This document shows, one piece after another, positions 1 to 9,114 of a DNA stretch of 64,000 nt. A program made the translations under genes and the position numbers. The stretch spans positions 23,343 through 87,342 of the forward strand of contig CAKZPE010000019.1 of assembly GCA_937138495.1 (NCBI GenBank), given 5' to 3'. The DNA comes from an uncultured Oceanospirillaceae bacterium (lineage in GTDB: Bacteria; Pseudomonadota; Gammaproteobacteria; Pseudomonadales; Balneatricaceae). Position 1 is the first letter of the stretch. Each line of letters opens with the position of its first letter. The notes under the pieces are model-generated. The model had not been told where the DNA came from and did not search any database. It worked only from the letters and a program-made list of their open reading frames with translations.

Positions 1-361
1 CATAGATATTTGAAATAACGGCCTTTTGACGTGGCCGTTATGTCAAATAACAGAGATACGTTATGTCGCTGAGGTTTCAGTTGAGAATAATGTGTGGCAC
101 AAAACGGGATCGATCCTGCGTGATCTGGTGGCTGTCTTTCCGGGCTGACATGCCGGCAGGGCGGTTTTAACCAGAACACGGCATCTTCTGAGGTAAATCT
201 CCGAAGTCTGCCCTGACCGGCTTCTATTCATCGTAAGGGGTCACAAACGCGTAGATGAACTTGCAAGCCAGTAACAGGCCGGTGGCAACGGCAAATTACA
301 GGGCAAAGTTAATAAGCCCTGTAAGTGAGGTGAGCATGCATAACCCCTTTAGCAGTGGGGC
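1..361. other. Non-coding flank with long hairpin
   Basis: No convincing gene is seen here. The most notable element is a hairpin at 7-49, with arms TATTTGA..TAACGGCC and GGCCGTTA..TCAAATA giving about 17 paired positions, one mismatch and a 9-nt loop. The rest is the region downstream of the minus-strand channel gene. Confidence 0.5.
7..49. repeat. Long inverted repeat (hairpin)
   Basis: The two arms TATTTGA-AA-TAACGGCC and GGCCGTTA-TG-TCAAATA pair over about 17 positions with a single mismatch around a 9-nt loop. No U-run follows on either strand, so it is not a textbook intrinsic terminator. It could be a terminator without a tail, the end of a transcript entering from the left, or a repeated palindromic element. 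Confidence 0.55.
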
Positions 362-1402
362 TTAAAACGAATCCCAGTTGAGCTGGTTAATCCGCTCATC
401 GGCAATGTAATACAGTGTACTTCCCGGTGTAACGGATTGCTCCAGGGCCGGGTTGAGTTCGATGTTGTCATATCCCTGGCTGGAAATACCGATCAGTGTA
501 GCGGCATATTCTTCTTTCAGCTTCAGGAAAATATCCCGTACGGTGACGGTTTTACTGGCACCGAACTGCACAGAGTATTGTGTCATTCCACTGTGCACAT
601 CCAGTAGCTGGTGGTGCAGTGCACTGGACCCCGGATCCATGGCGGATTTCGCCAGCATTTCGATTGCCACAGACGGCATGCATTCAATGTTCGGGCAATG
701 TGCTTTCAGCAGCTTGCCCAGGCTTTCTTCTTTAAAGTAAGCAATGATGTGGGCATCAGGATTCTGAGCTGAGCAGTACAGCGCTGTTGTCATGGTCAGA
801 TCATCTTCGGGATTGTCAATGATGATGCAACTGGCCTGCTTTAAGGCTGCGCGGGATATCTGCTCATCATTATTAAAGCTGTTAACTTTGATAAAACCGA
901 TTTCTTCAGGTAGCGGATTTTCGATATCTGCTTTTACACACAGCGCAACCCGCTGGGTGTCATGGTGATATTCAATCTCCCGTAACAGCAAGCGGATCAG
1001 TTGTAATGTACGCTCATTATTCCAGCCGATGATCAGAATATGCCCGGTGTAATCTAACGTTTTCAAACCTTTTAACCCCTTTCGCCATTGGAATGAAACA
1101 AATGCTGCCAGCCTGCCGACAGCCAGACCGAACAGCCCCAGGCCGAACGGAATGACAAATAAAGAAACAATGTATTTGCCGGCGGCTGTTGTGGGTGAAA
1201 AATCCCCATAACCGACGGTAGAAGCGGTGACGATCATCCAGTAGATGAAATCAGCTCCGTTCAGTAATGCCTGTTCACCTGCCAGTTGGAGTAATCCCCA
1301 ACTCAGCACAATATAGAATGTAATTGCCAGTACGATGCTGTACCAGCGTAAATCCATAAAGTGCCGGAGAAAGACTTTCTTAATTCTGAAGAGCAAAGGC
1401 AT
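362..1402 (-). CDS. Potassium channel protein with RCK/TrkA-N-like cytoplasmic domain
   Basis: This is a two-transmembrane inner-membrane cation channel of the Kch/MthK kind. A first hydrophobic helix lies near residues 20-42, the pore helix and selectivity filter TVGYGD near 60-68, and a second membrane helix near 78-102. From about residue 120, DYTGHILIIGWNNE begins a Rossmann-like RCK/TrkA-N domain, although the nucleotide-binding glycines are less regular than in TrkA. The C-terminal ~80 residues resemble a TrkA-C-type ligand domain. The filter is intact, so K+ selectivity is expected. The gene is alone, reads toward the window edge and is divergent from the adhesin gene. Length (346 aa) fits the family. 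Confidence 0.88.
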   Translation of the reverse strand: MPLLFRIKKVFLRHFMDLRWYSIVLAITFYIVLSWGLLQLAGEQALLNGADFIYWMIVTASTVGYGDFSPTTAAGKYIVSLFVIPFGLGLFGLAVGRLAAFVSFQWRKGLKGLKTLDYTGHILIIGWNNERTLQLIRLLLREIEYHHDTQRVALCVKADIENPLPEEIGFIKVNSFNNDEQISRAALKQASCIIIDNPEDDLTMTTALYCSAQNPDAHIIAYFKEESLGKLLKAHCPNIECMPSVAIEMLAKSAMDPGSSALHHQLLDVHSGMTQYSVQFGASKTVTVRDIFLKLKEEYAATLIGISSQGYDNIELNPALEQSVTPGSTLYYIADERINQLNWDSF

Positions 1403-2009
1403 TGGTCCGGATTACCTCTGTATATGACTCGTTTCAGACGTTCTAAAACGCCAATTTACCTAAATTTTTCAACAGTATGAAGGGGCTTTGGCGAAGATGG
1501 AAGTCCTGATCATACTGGCTGTTAATCATAGGGAAAATCTTCAGAAAACTCTTTTGTGTTTCGCTCTGTATATTCATCCTGCGATGTGTGGATAAGCTTT
1601 AGGAAAGAATAGATTGTTTGAGGCGGTTCCTGTTGGGGGGGCTGCTTTTTTCAGACATGATTCAGATTGTTATGTTTGGATAATCAGGCTTATGCAAACT
1701 GTACTTTACAGCTGCCTGAAATCTTTATTGGGAAGATTTTTTTAAAGTTCCCGTTTTGTTAAAATCGCCCGTAGATTCTACGTTCACAGGCCATTTTCCG
1801 GTGGTGTATTCATCTTGTATCAAGCACTTTTGTTGTAAAAATGTGTCTCAGAATGACACGTGCTACAAACCTTTGCTGCGAAATAAGGTTATGATTATGT
1901 GGCACATTTTTTATGTTGTTGTTTTGTTTGAATTTCTATGAATAAGGAACGCTTTGTGCATTCTTTTTAGAAGTTTAAATTAATTGTCAGGTATTCAAGC
2001 GAGGTCGGT
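1403..2009. other. AT-rich intergenic region upstream of the adhesin gene
   Basis: This 607-base gap separates the divergent channel and adhesin genes and should hold both promoters. It is markedly more AT-rich than the flanking genes and contains only short ORFs without family resemblance or good ribosome sites. I could not assign a specific operator. The long distance to the adhesin start suggests a long leader or multiple regulatory inputs, which is inference. Confidence 0.4.
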
Positions 2010-5000
2010 ATGGTCGATACCAGGAATGATGTAGTCATTATCAGTGTTGAAGGTGATGTGATTTTGTTGTCGGAAGACGGCAAACTGCGCGCTGCAACGG
2101 CTGAAGAACAGCTACATCCTGGTGACAAGATAATCACGGCAGACAACAGTGCAGTGGTTGTGAGTCTGAGTAATGGTGAAGAGCGCCTGCCATCAGACAG
2201 TACCGCGCTGGTAGTGGTTGATCCGAAAACCGGCGACGTCAGCCTGAATGTACAGTCGCTGTCTGGTCAGTCTGAAATTGAAGGTGAGCTGTCAGCCATT
2301 GAGCAACTGATTCTTGCCGGGGCCGACCCGACCGAATTACTGGAAGAAACGGCTGCTGGCGCGCAGGGTGGTAATGGTGCAGCCAGCGATGGTGGCTTTA
2401 ATACTCTGGGGGAAATAACCCGTAGCGGCGAATCTGTGATTGCCAGTTCAGGTTTTGAAAGTGATGTCACTGAAAATCCAAATGATATCGACGATGAGAC
2501 CTCGCCTTTCATTGATATTAATAATTTACAGCCGATTCTGACCGATCTGGTTATTAACCTGACGGCAGCCGACGATGAAGCAACAACTGCAGAAGACAAT
2601 GCTGTCAGCAGTACTGTAGCCGCGAATGACAGCACCACCAGTGGCGGCGTGCTGACCTACGCAGTTACTACCGGCGTCAGTAATGGCACTCTGGTATTTA
2701 ATGCTGACGGCACTTTTACCTACACACCGAATGCTAATTTTAATGGCGCTGACAGTTTTACCTACACAGTAACTGATCTGTTTGGCAATGAGACGGCGAC
2801 TCAAACAGTTACGCTGAATGTGACGCCGGTCACTGATCTGACCGCTGCCGATGATACGGCCACTACCGATGAAGATACGGCCCTTAACGGCAGTGTGGCG
2901 GGCAATGACTCGACAACCAGCGGCGGCACACTGACGTATGCCGTTGCAAGTGGTGTATCGAACGGCACCTTAGCCTTCAATACTGATGGTAGTTATACCT
3001 ATACTCCGAACGCTAACTTCAATGGTTCAGACAGTTTCACCTATACAGTAACTGACGCGGCGAGCGGTGAAAGCTCCACTCAGACCGTGAATATCACTGT
3101 AGATCCGGTCACAGATCTGACTGCTGCCGATGATACAGCGACCACCAACGAAGACACCGCAGTAAACGGCAGTGTGGCGGGCAATGACTCTACAACCAGT
3201 GGCGGCACACTGACGTATGCAGTAGCCAGCGGTGTGAGCAATGGTACTTTGGCCTTCAATATTGACGGCACCTACACCTACACGCCAGATGCTAACTTCA
3301 ATGGTTCTGACAGCTTCACCTATACAGTGACTGACGCGGCCAGCGGTGAGAGCCTGACACAAACTGTTGTGATTACGGTTAACCCGGTTACCGACCTGGT
3401 TGCAGCGGATGACACGGCGACGACTAGCGAAGACACGGCAGTGAATGGTTCAGTGGCGGGCAATGACTCTACAACCAGTGGCGGTACACTGACGTATGCT
3501 GTTGCCAGCGGTGTGAGCAACGGCACCTTGGCTTTCAGTACCGACGGTACTTATACCTATACTCCGAACGCTAACTTCAACGGTTCAGACAGCTTTACCT
3601 ATACCGTGACCGACGCGGCGAGCGGTGAGAGCCTGACTCAGACAGTGAGTATTACGGTCGATCCTGCCGGTGATTTAACTGCAGGGGATGACACCGCAAC
3701 TACCAGCGAAGACACGGCAGTCAACGGCAGTGTAGCGGGCAATGACAGCACCACCAGTGGCGGCACACTGACGTATGCAGTAGCCAGTGGAGTATCGAAC
3801 GGCACCTTGGCTTTCAATACTGACGGTACTTATACCTACACGCCGGATGCGAACTTCAACGGTTCAGACAGCTTTACCTATACCGTAACCGACGCGGCCA
3901 GCGGCGAGAGCCTGACTCAGACGGTGAACATCACTGTTGATCCGGTGACCGATCTGATCGCAGCAGACGATACGGCGACGACTAACGAAGATACGGCGGT
4001 AAACGGTTCAGTTGCTGGCAATGACTCTACAACCAGTGGCGGCACGCTGACTTACGCCGTAGCCAGTGGTGTGAGCAATGGTACTTTGGCCTTCAATACT
4101 GACGGTAGTTATACCTACACGCCGAACGCTAACTTTAATGGTTCAGACAGCTTTACCTATACCGTAACCGACGCGGCGAGCGGTGAGAGCTCCACTCAGG
4201 CCGTGAACATTACGGTCGATCCGGTCACTGACCTGGTCGCAGCAGACGATACGGCGACGACTAACGAAGATACCGCAGTCAACGGTTCAGTCGCTGGCAA
4301 TGACAGCACCACCAGTGGCGGCACGCTGACCTATGCCGTAGCCAGCGGAGTATCGAACGGCACCTTAGCCTTCAATACCGACGGTACTTATACCTATACG
4401 CCAGACGCCAACTTCAACGGCAGTGACAGCTTTACGTACACAGTAACCGATGCGGCGAGCGGTGAAAGCTCCACTCAGACCGTGAACATTACGGTCGATC
4501 CGGTCACTGACCTGGTCGCAGCAGACGATACGGCAACTACCAACGAAGACACGGCAGTAAACGGTTCAGTCGCTGGCAATGACAGCACCACCAGTGGCGG
4601 CACGCTGACTTACGCCGTAGCCAGCGGAGTATCGAATGGCACTTTAGCCTTCAACACCGACGGCACTTATACCTACACGCCGGATGCGAACTTCAACGGC
4701 AGTGATAGCTTCACCTACACCGTAACGGACGCGGCGAGCGGCGAGAGCCTGACCCGAACGGTGAACATCACCGTTAATCCTGTGACGGATTTAACTGCGG
4801 CGGATGATACTGCCACCACCAATGAAGACACCGCAGTCAATGGTTCAGTTGCTGGCAATGACAATACAACCAGTGGTGGCACGCTGACGTATGCCGTTGC
4901 AAGTGGTGTATCGAATGGCACCTTAGCCTTCAACACCGACGGCACTTATACCTACACGCCAGACGCTAACTTCAACGGCTCTGACAGCTTCACTTATACA

Positions 5001-8000
5001 GTGACTGACGCGACCAGTGGTGAGAGCCTGACTCAGACGGTGAACATCACTGTTGATCCGGTGACTGATCTGGTCGCAGCAGACGATACGGCGACGACCA
5101 ACGAAGATACCGCAGTGAATGGCAGTGTGGCGGGCAATGACAGCACCACCAGTGGCGGCACGCTGACTTACGCAGTAGCCAGCGGTGTATCGAACGGCAC
5201 TTTAGCCTTCAATACTGATGGTAGTTATACCTACACGCCGAATGCTAACTTTAACGGTTCAGACAGCTTTACCTACACCGTAACCGACGCGGCGAGCGGC
5301 GAGAGCCTGACTCAGACGGTAAACATTACCGTTGATCCGGTCACTGACCTGGTCGCAGCCGATGATACGGCAACGACTAACGAAGATACGGCGGTAAACG
5401 GTTCAGTTGCTGGCAATGACTCTACAACCAGTGGCGGCACGCTGACGTATGCAGTAGCCAGTAGTGTGAGCAACGGCACCTTAGCCTTCAACACTGACGG
5501 TACTTATACCTACACGCCGGATGCGAACTTCAACGGTTCTGACAGCTTCACCTATACCGTGACCGACGCGGCGAGCGGTGAGAGCCTGACTCAGACGGTA
5601 AACATCACCGTTGATCCGGTCACGGACCTGGTCGCAGCCGATGACACTGCCACCACCAATGAAGACACGGCAGTCAACGGTTCAGTGGCGGGCAATGACT
5701 CTACAACCAGTGGCGGCACACTGACGTATGCAGTAGCCAGCGGAGTATCGAACGGCACTTTAGCCTTCAACACCGACGGTACTTATACCTACACGCCGGA
5801 TGCGAACTTCAATGGTTCAGACAGCTTTACCTATACCGTAACCGATGCCGCGAGCGGCGAGAGCCTGACTCAGACGGTGAATATTACCGTTGATCCGGTG
5901 ACGGATTTAACTGCAGCGGATGACACTGCCACTACCAATGAAGACATGGCAGTGAACGGCAGTGTGGCGGGCAATGACAGCACCACCAGTGGCGGCACAC
6001 TGACGTATGCAGTAGCCAGCGGAGTATCGAACGGCACCTTAGCCTTCAATAGCGACGGTACTTATACCTACACGCCGAACGCTAACTTCAACGGTTCAGA
6101 CAGCTTTACCTATACCGTGACCGATGCTGCGAGCGGCGAGAGCCTGACCCAGACAGTGAACATCACTGTTGATCCGGTGACGGATTTAACTGCGGCGGAT
6201 GATACAGCGACCACCAATGAAGACACCGCAGTCAACGGTTCCGTGGCGGGCAATGACAGCACCACCAGTGGCGGCACGCTGACCTATGCAGTAGCCAGCG
6301 GAGTATCGAATGGCACTTTAGCCTTCAATACCGACGGTACTTACACCTATACCCCAGACGCTAACTTCAACGGCAGCGACAGCTTCACCTATACAGTGAC
6401 TGACGCGGCCAGTGGCGAAAGCTTAACGCAGACCGTTAACCTGACAGTCGATCCGGTTGCTGATCTGACAGCAGGCGATGACAGTGCTTCTACCGCGGAA
6501 GATATTCCGTTAAACGGTTCGGTTGCCGGTAATGACTCAACCACCAGTGGCGGTACGCTGACATATACCATGGCAACGGATGTATCTGATGGCACTCTGG
6601 TGTTCAACACCGATGGCACCTACACCTATACGCCGGATGAAAACTTTAGCGGCAATGACAGTTTTACCTATACCGTGACAGACAGCCTGACCGGTGAAAG
6701 TCTTACCCGGACCGTGGCGCTACAGGTTACACCGGTTGCCGATACGCCAGATCTGTGGGTTGTCCCTAATGTGCAGGGGGTGTATCAGTCGCTGACGCAG
6801 ATAAACACCTCAGCCAATGTTACTCAGGCAAATATTGAAAGTCAGCTGGGTCTGAACAACGGGGTACTGGATACCTTTAATCCGCCATCCGGTGCTGTTA
6901 CTGATAACGGTAACGTGAATGCAACCCGCGGTGAGGTGGTGTCTTATGAAGCGAATCTCGAAAGCGGAGATTCACTGGCGCTGGACTGGACCTTTAACAA
7001 TGGTGAGAACAGTCAGAATGATATCAGCCGGGGCTTCAACGATCTGGCCTTTGCTGTTATCACCGATCCGAACGGCAACACCAGCATAGTACAGCTGAGT
7101 TCTTCTGAGCAGGTCTGGACCAGTTCCGGCGCAGGCAGTGCGTCCGGTACGCAGACACTGAATGCAACTGTTGCCGGTACATATAAAGTTTCCTTCATTG
7201 TGATGAACGGCCGGGACCAGAGCGTACATTCAAATCTGAATGTAACCGGCTATCAGCTTACCCAGTCAGACGGTACGGTTCTGAACGAAGCATCGGTTCC
7301 TTTGGCGATTTCAGCAAATCTGACGGACAGCTCCGAAACACTGACTGTACAGATCAGCGGTGTACCTGCCGGTGCAACTCTGAGTGCAGGTACCAATAAC
7401 GGAGGTGGCGTCTGGACAGTTACCCAAGCTGAACTGGCAGGGCTGATGTTGACCCCGGCAAGTGGATTTACCGGCAACATTAATCTGACGGTAACCGCGA
7501 CCTCCACAGAGAGTGACGGTACGACCAGTACCGCCACTGAAAACATTACGGTAAATATTGCCCAGACCACCAATAATCAGGCGGGTAACCAGGGGAATAA
7601 CACCCTCAATGGCACTGGCAATAACGATAATATTGACGGCTCCGGGGGGAACGATACCCTGAACGGCAATAACGGTAATGACCTGCTGTCAGGGGGCACC
7701 GGCAATGACACCCTTAATGGTGGCAGCGGTAATGATGTGCTTGATGGCGGTACCGGTAACGATACCCTGAACGGTAATTCCGGTCATGATCAGCTTCGCG
7801 GCGGGGCGGGAACCGATACCCTGACCGGCGGCAGCGGCAATGACATTATCTGGGGTGATGCCGGTGATGACACTATTTTTGGTGGTTTAGGTACTGACCA
7901 GTTGTCAGGCGGTGACGGGGCAGACCGGTTCACGTATCTGTCTTCGGATGTGGGCAGCAGTGTTGAGATCGATGCCATACTGGATTTTGATCAGAGTGAA

Positions 8001-8273
8001 GGTGATGTGCTGGATCTGACCAGCCTGCTGAATACCGCTGAAACTGCTAATAATCTGGATGCTTACCTGAACTTTGAGAAGGTCGGTAACGATACTCTGG
8101 TGCATATCAACAGCGACGGTGATTATGTTGCCGGTAACTCAGTTTCGCAGGAGAGCAGTAAGGATGACATGGTTATCCGTCTGCAGAATGTTGATCTGAC
8201 CAATAACGGCGGCAACACAGATCTGGATATCCTCCAGCAAATGCTGACCGCCGGCAATCTGGAAACGATGTAG
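2010..8273 (+). CDS. Giant LapA-like type I-secreted RTX adhesin
   Basis: This 2,087-residue surface adhesin is likely exported by a type I secretion system and held at the outer membrane. Residues 1-~110 form a LapA-type retention module, followed by TAAG at 114-117, matching the di-alanine site cut by LapG-type proteases. Residues ~182-1577 are 15 tandem ~93-residue Ig/cadherin-like repeats (DLxAADDTATTNEDTAV..., TYTYTPDANFNGSDSFTY). A non-repeated region with further Ig-like modules follows, then glycine-aspartate RTX nonapeptides from about residue 1860 and a C-terminal secretion domain with acidic, hydrophobic strands (FDQSEGDVLDLTSLL). No LapBCE transporter, LapD or LapG gene lies in the window, so secretion and release must be encoded elsewhere. 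Calcium binding is expected from the RTX repeats. Confidence 0.93.
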   Translation: MVDTRNDVVIISVEGDVILLSEDGKLRAATAEEQLHPGDKIITADNSAVVVSLSNGEERLPSDSTALVVVDPKTGDVSLNVQSLSGQSEIEGELSAIEQLILAGADPTELLEETAAGAQGGNGAASDGGFNTLGEITRSGESVIASSGFESDVTENPNDIDDETSPFIDINNLQPILTDLVINLTAADDEATTAEDNAVSSTVAANDSTTSGGVLTYAVTTGVSNGTLVFNADGTFTYTPNANFNGADSFTYTVTDLFGNETATQTVTLNVTPVTDLTAADDTATTDEDTALNGSVAGNDSTTSGGTLTYAVASGVSNGTLAFNTDGSYTYTPNANFNGSDSFTYTVTDAASGESSTQTVNITVDPVTDLTAADDTATTNEDTAVNGSVAGNDSTTSGGTLTYAVASGVSNGTLAFNIDGTYTYTPDANFNGSDSFTYTVTDAASGESLTQTVVITVNPVTDLVAADDTATTSEDTAVNGSVAGNDSTTSGGTLTYAVASGVSNGTLAFSTDGTYTYTPNANFNGSDSFTYTVTDAASGESLTQTVSITVDPAGDLTAGDDTATTSEDTAVNGSVAGNDSTTSGGTLTYAVASGVSNGTLAFNTDGTYTYTPDANFNGSDSFTYTVTDAASGESLTQTVNITVDPVTDLIAADDTATTNEDTAVNGSVAGNDSTTSGGTLTYAVASGVSNGTLAFNTDGSYTYTPNANFNGSDSFTYTVTDAASGESSTQAVNITVDPVTDLVAADDTATTNEDTAVNGSVAGNDSTTSGGTLTYAVASGVSNGTLAFNTDGTYTYTPDANFNGSDSFTYTVTDAASGESSTQTVNITVDPVTDLVAADDTATTNEDTAVNGSVAGNDSTTSGGTLTYAVASGVSNGTLAFNTDGTYTYTPDANFNGSDSFTYTVTDAASGESLTRTVNITVNPVTDLTAADDTATTNEDTAVNGSVAGNDNTTSGGTLTYAVASGVSNGTLAFNTDGTYTYTPDANFNGSDSFTYTVTDATSGESLTQTVNITVDPVTDLVAADDTATTNEDTAVNGSVAGNDSTTSGGTLTYAVASGVSNGTLAFNTDGSYTYTPNANFNGSDSFTYTVTDAASGESLTQTVNITVDPVTDLVAADDTATTNEDTAVNGSVAGNDSTTSGGTLTYAVASSVSNGTLAFNTDGTYTYTPDANFNGSDSFTYTVTDAASGESLTQTVNITVDPVTDLVAADDTATTNEDTAVNGSVAGNDSTTSGGTLTYAVASGVSNGTLAFNTDGTYTYTPDANFNGSDSFTYTVTDAASGESLTQTVNITVDPVTDLTAADDTATTNEDMAVNGSVAGNDSTTSGGTLTYAVASGVSNGTLAFNSDGTYTYTPNANFNGSDSFTYTVTDAASGESLTQTVNITVDPVTDLTAADDTATTNEDTAVNGSVAGNDSTTSGGTLTYAVASGVSNGTLAFNTDGTYTYTPDANFNGSDSFTYTVTDAASGESLTQTVNLTVDPVADLTAGDDSASTAEDIPLNGSVAGNDSTTSGGTLTYTMATDVSDGTLVFNTDGTYTYTPDENFSGNDSFTYTVTDSLTGESLTRTVALQVTPVADTPDLWVVPNVQGVYQSLTQINTSANVTQANIESQLGLNNGVLDTFNPPSGAVTDNGNVNATRGEVVSYEANLESGDSLALDWTFNNGENSQNDISRGFNDLAFAVITDPNGNTSIVQLSSSEQVWTSSGAGSASGTQTLNATVAGTYKVSFIVMNGRDQSVHSNLNVTGYQLTQSDGTVLNEASVPLAISANLTDSSETLTVQISGVPAGATLSAGTNNGGGVWTVTQAELAGLMLTPASGFTGNINLTVTATSTESDGTTSTATENITVNIAQTTNNQAGNQGNNTLNGTGNNDNIDGSGGNDTLNGNNGNDLLSGGTGNDTLNGGSGNDVLDGGTGNDTLNGNSGHDQLRGGAGTDTLTGGSGNDIIWGDAGDDTIFGGLGTDQLSGGDGADRFTYLSSDVGSSVEIDAILDFDQSEGDVLDLTSLLNTAETANNLDAYLNFEKVGNDTLVHINSDGDYVAGNSVSQESSKDDMVIRLQNVDLTNNGGNTDLDILQQMLTAGNLETM
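2349..2360 (+). other. Putative LapG cleavage-site codons (TAAG)
   Basis: These codons specify Thr-Ala-Ala-Gly at residues 114-117 of the adhesin, just after the retention module. In the LapA system the periplasmic protease LapG cuts between the two alanines when c-di-GMP is low. The position and motif fit that family; cleavage here is inferred. Confidence 0.65.
2555..6739 (+). repeat. 15-copy, 279-bp tandem repeat array within the adhesin gene
   Basis: Fifteen head-to-tail units of 279 bp (93 codons) fill this interval exactly, since 15 x 279 = 4185. Copies 2-14 are very similar in DNA and protein, while copies 1 and 15 are clearly more diverged (for example VTTGVSNGT and MATDVSDGT). That pattern suggests copy-number change and homogenisation by recombination among the inner units. 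Array length will be hard to assemble from short reads. Confidence 0.95.
7588..7926 (+). repeat. RTX glycine-aspartate nonapeptide coding repeats
   Basis: Repeated 27-base units encode GGxGxDxLx-type nonapeptides (GNDTLNGGSGNDVLDGG). In RTX proteins these form a parallel beta-roll that binds Ca2+ after secretion and help outward folding. They sit directly before the C-terminal secretion signal. Confidence 0.85.
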
Positions 8274-8304
8274 GATTGAGCAGCAGGAAGAAATTCTGAG
8301 CATC

Positions 8305-8340
8305 AAAAAACCACCGTCCGTTACCGGAGGGTGGTTTTTT
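8305..8340. terminator. Bidirectional intrinsic terminator
   Basis: AAAAAACCACC pairs with GGTGGTTTTTT around a short inner stem, giving a U-run on both strands. It lies between the convergent adhesin and SDR genes and can end both transcripts. Confidence 0.9.
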
Positions 8341-8369
8341 ATTGTCTGAATTTACGTATCAGATCCGGC

Positions 8370-9068
8370 TTACCAGGGAATGATTTTACCGTTATATTCC
8401 AGAAACTGGCCGCTCTGTTCAGGGCCTGCCTGCAGTAAAACCTGCTGTAGTCCCGCAACGCTTTCGGCGGTGCTGATCAGTGCATCAGGGCCGCCCATTT
8501 CCGTTTGTACCCAGCCCGGGTGCAAACTGACAACGCTGATATCCAGCGGCGCTAAATCAATGGATAAGCTTTTAACGACCTGATTCACAGCGGTTTTCGA
8601 TGAGCGGTAGATGTATCCGCCACCTCCCTGATTATCCGCAATACTGCCCACTTTACTGCTGATCACAGCGATCAGTTTCCGCTGGCTGGCTGCTACCTGC
8701 TGGACAAACGCCTGTGCCAGCATCAGAGGTGCGACTGTGTTTACTTCCAGCACTTCCCGCCAAGCCTGTGGATCAACATCGCCAAAACCGTAAGCTTTCG
8801 GGCCGTATAACCCTGCATTGCTGAGCAGGATGTCGATCGGGGTATCTTTCAGCTGTTCAGACAATGCAGCGACCTGAGTGTAGTCCGTCACATTCAGCTG
8901 AAATATTTCAATATTGCTGTGCTGCCCAGCCAGTGCCTGAAGGTCACTGGCATGTTCAGGTTGTCGGCAGCAAGCCAGTACCCGCCAGTTTGCGGCGGCG
9001 AACCGGCGGGCCAGTTCAAGCCCGATACCCCGGTTGGTGCCGGTGATCAGAATCGTGGAAGTTGTCAT
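8370..9068 (-). CDS. Short-chain dehydrogenase/reductase (SDR)
   Basis: This is a cytosolic NAD(P)-dependent oxidoreductase of unknown substrate. The Rossmann nucleotide loop TGTNRGIG is near residue 8, NAG (LSNAGLYG) near 85, and the catalytic Ser and YxxxK as SSK and YRSSK near 135-155. HPGWVQTEMGG follows in the substrate-loop region, typical of C-factor/sniffer-like carbonyl reductases. I prefer the internal ATG giving MTTSTILITG at 9068 over the upstream one at 9086, because it places the first beta strand at the usual distance. It converges on the adhesin gene. Length of 232 residues is normal. Confidence 0.85.
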   Translation of the reverse strand: MTTSTILITGTNRGIGLELARRFAAANWRVLACCRQPEHASDLQALAGQHSNIEIFQLNVTDYTQVAALSEQLKDTPIDILLSNAGLYGPKAYGFGDVDPQAWREVLEVNTVAPLMLAQAFVQQVAASQRKLIAVISSKVGSIADNQGGGGYIYRSSKTAVNQVVKSLSIDLAPLDISVVSLHPGWVQTEMGGPDALISTAESVAGLQQVLLQAGPEQSGQFLEYNGKIIPW

Positions 9069-9114
9069 TGTCCGAAGCCCTGTCATGAATACATGGCTGG
9101 AGCATATCAGAAAC

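Noticed and set aside
1756-1941. 61-codon ORF before the adhesin
   Set aside because: AT-rich leader with no ribosome site or recognisable protein features.
3027-6619. Many minus-strand ORFs of 60-111 codons opposite the adhesin
   Set aside because: They repeat with the 279-bp array in the antisense frame, lack ribosome sites and show no family resemblance.
2555-6739. Regularly spaced repeats that could suggest a CRISPR array
   Set aside because: The 279-bp units are fully coding in frame within the adhesin and have no short repeat/spacer pattern.
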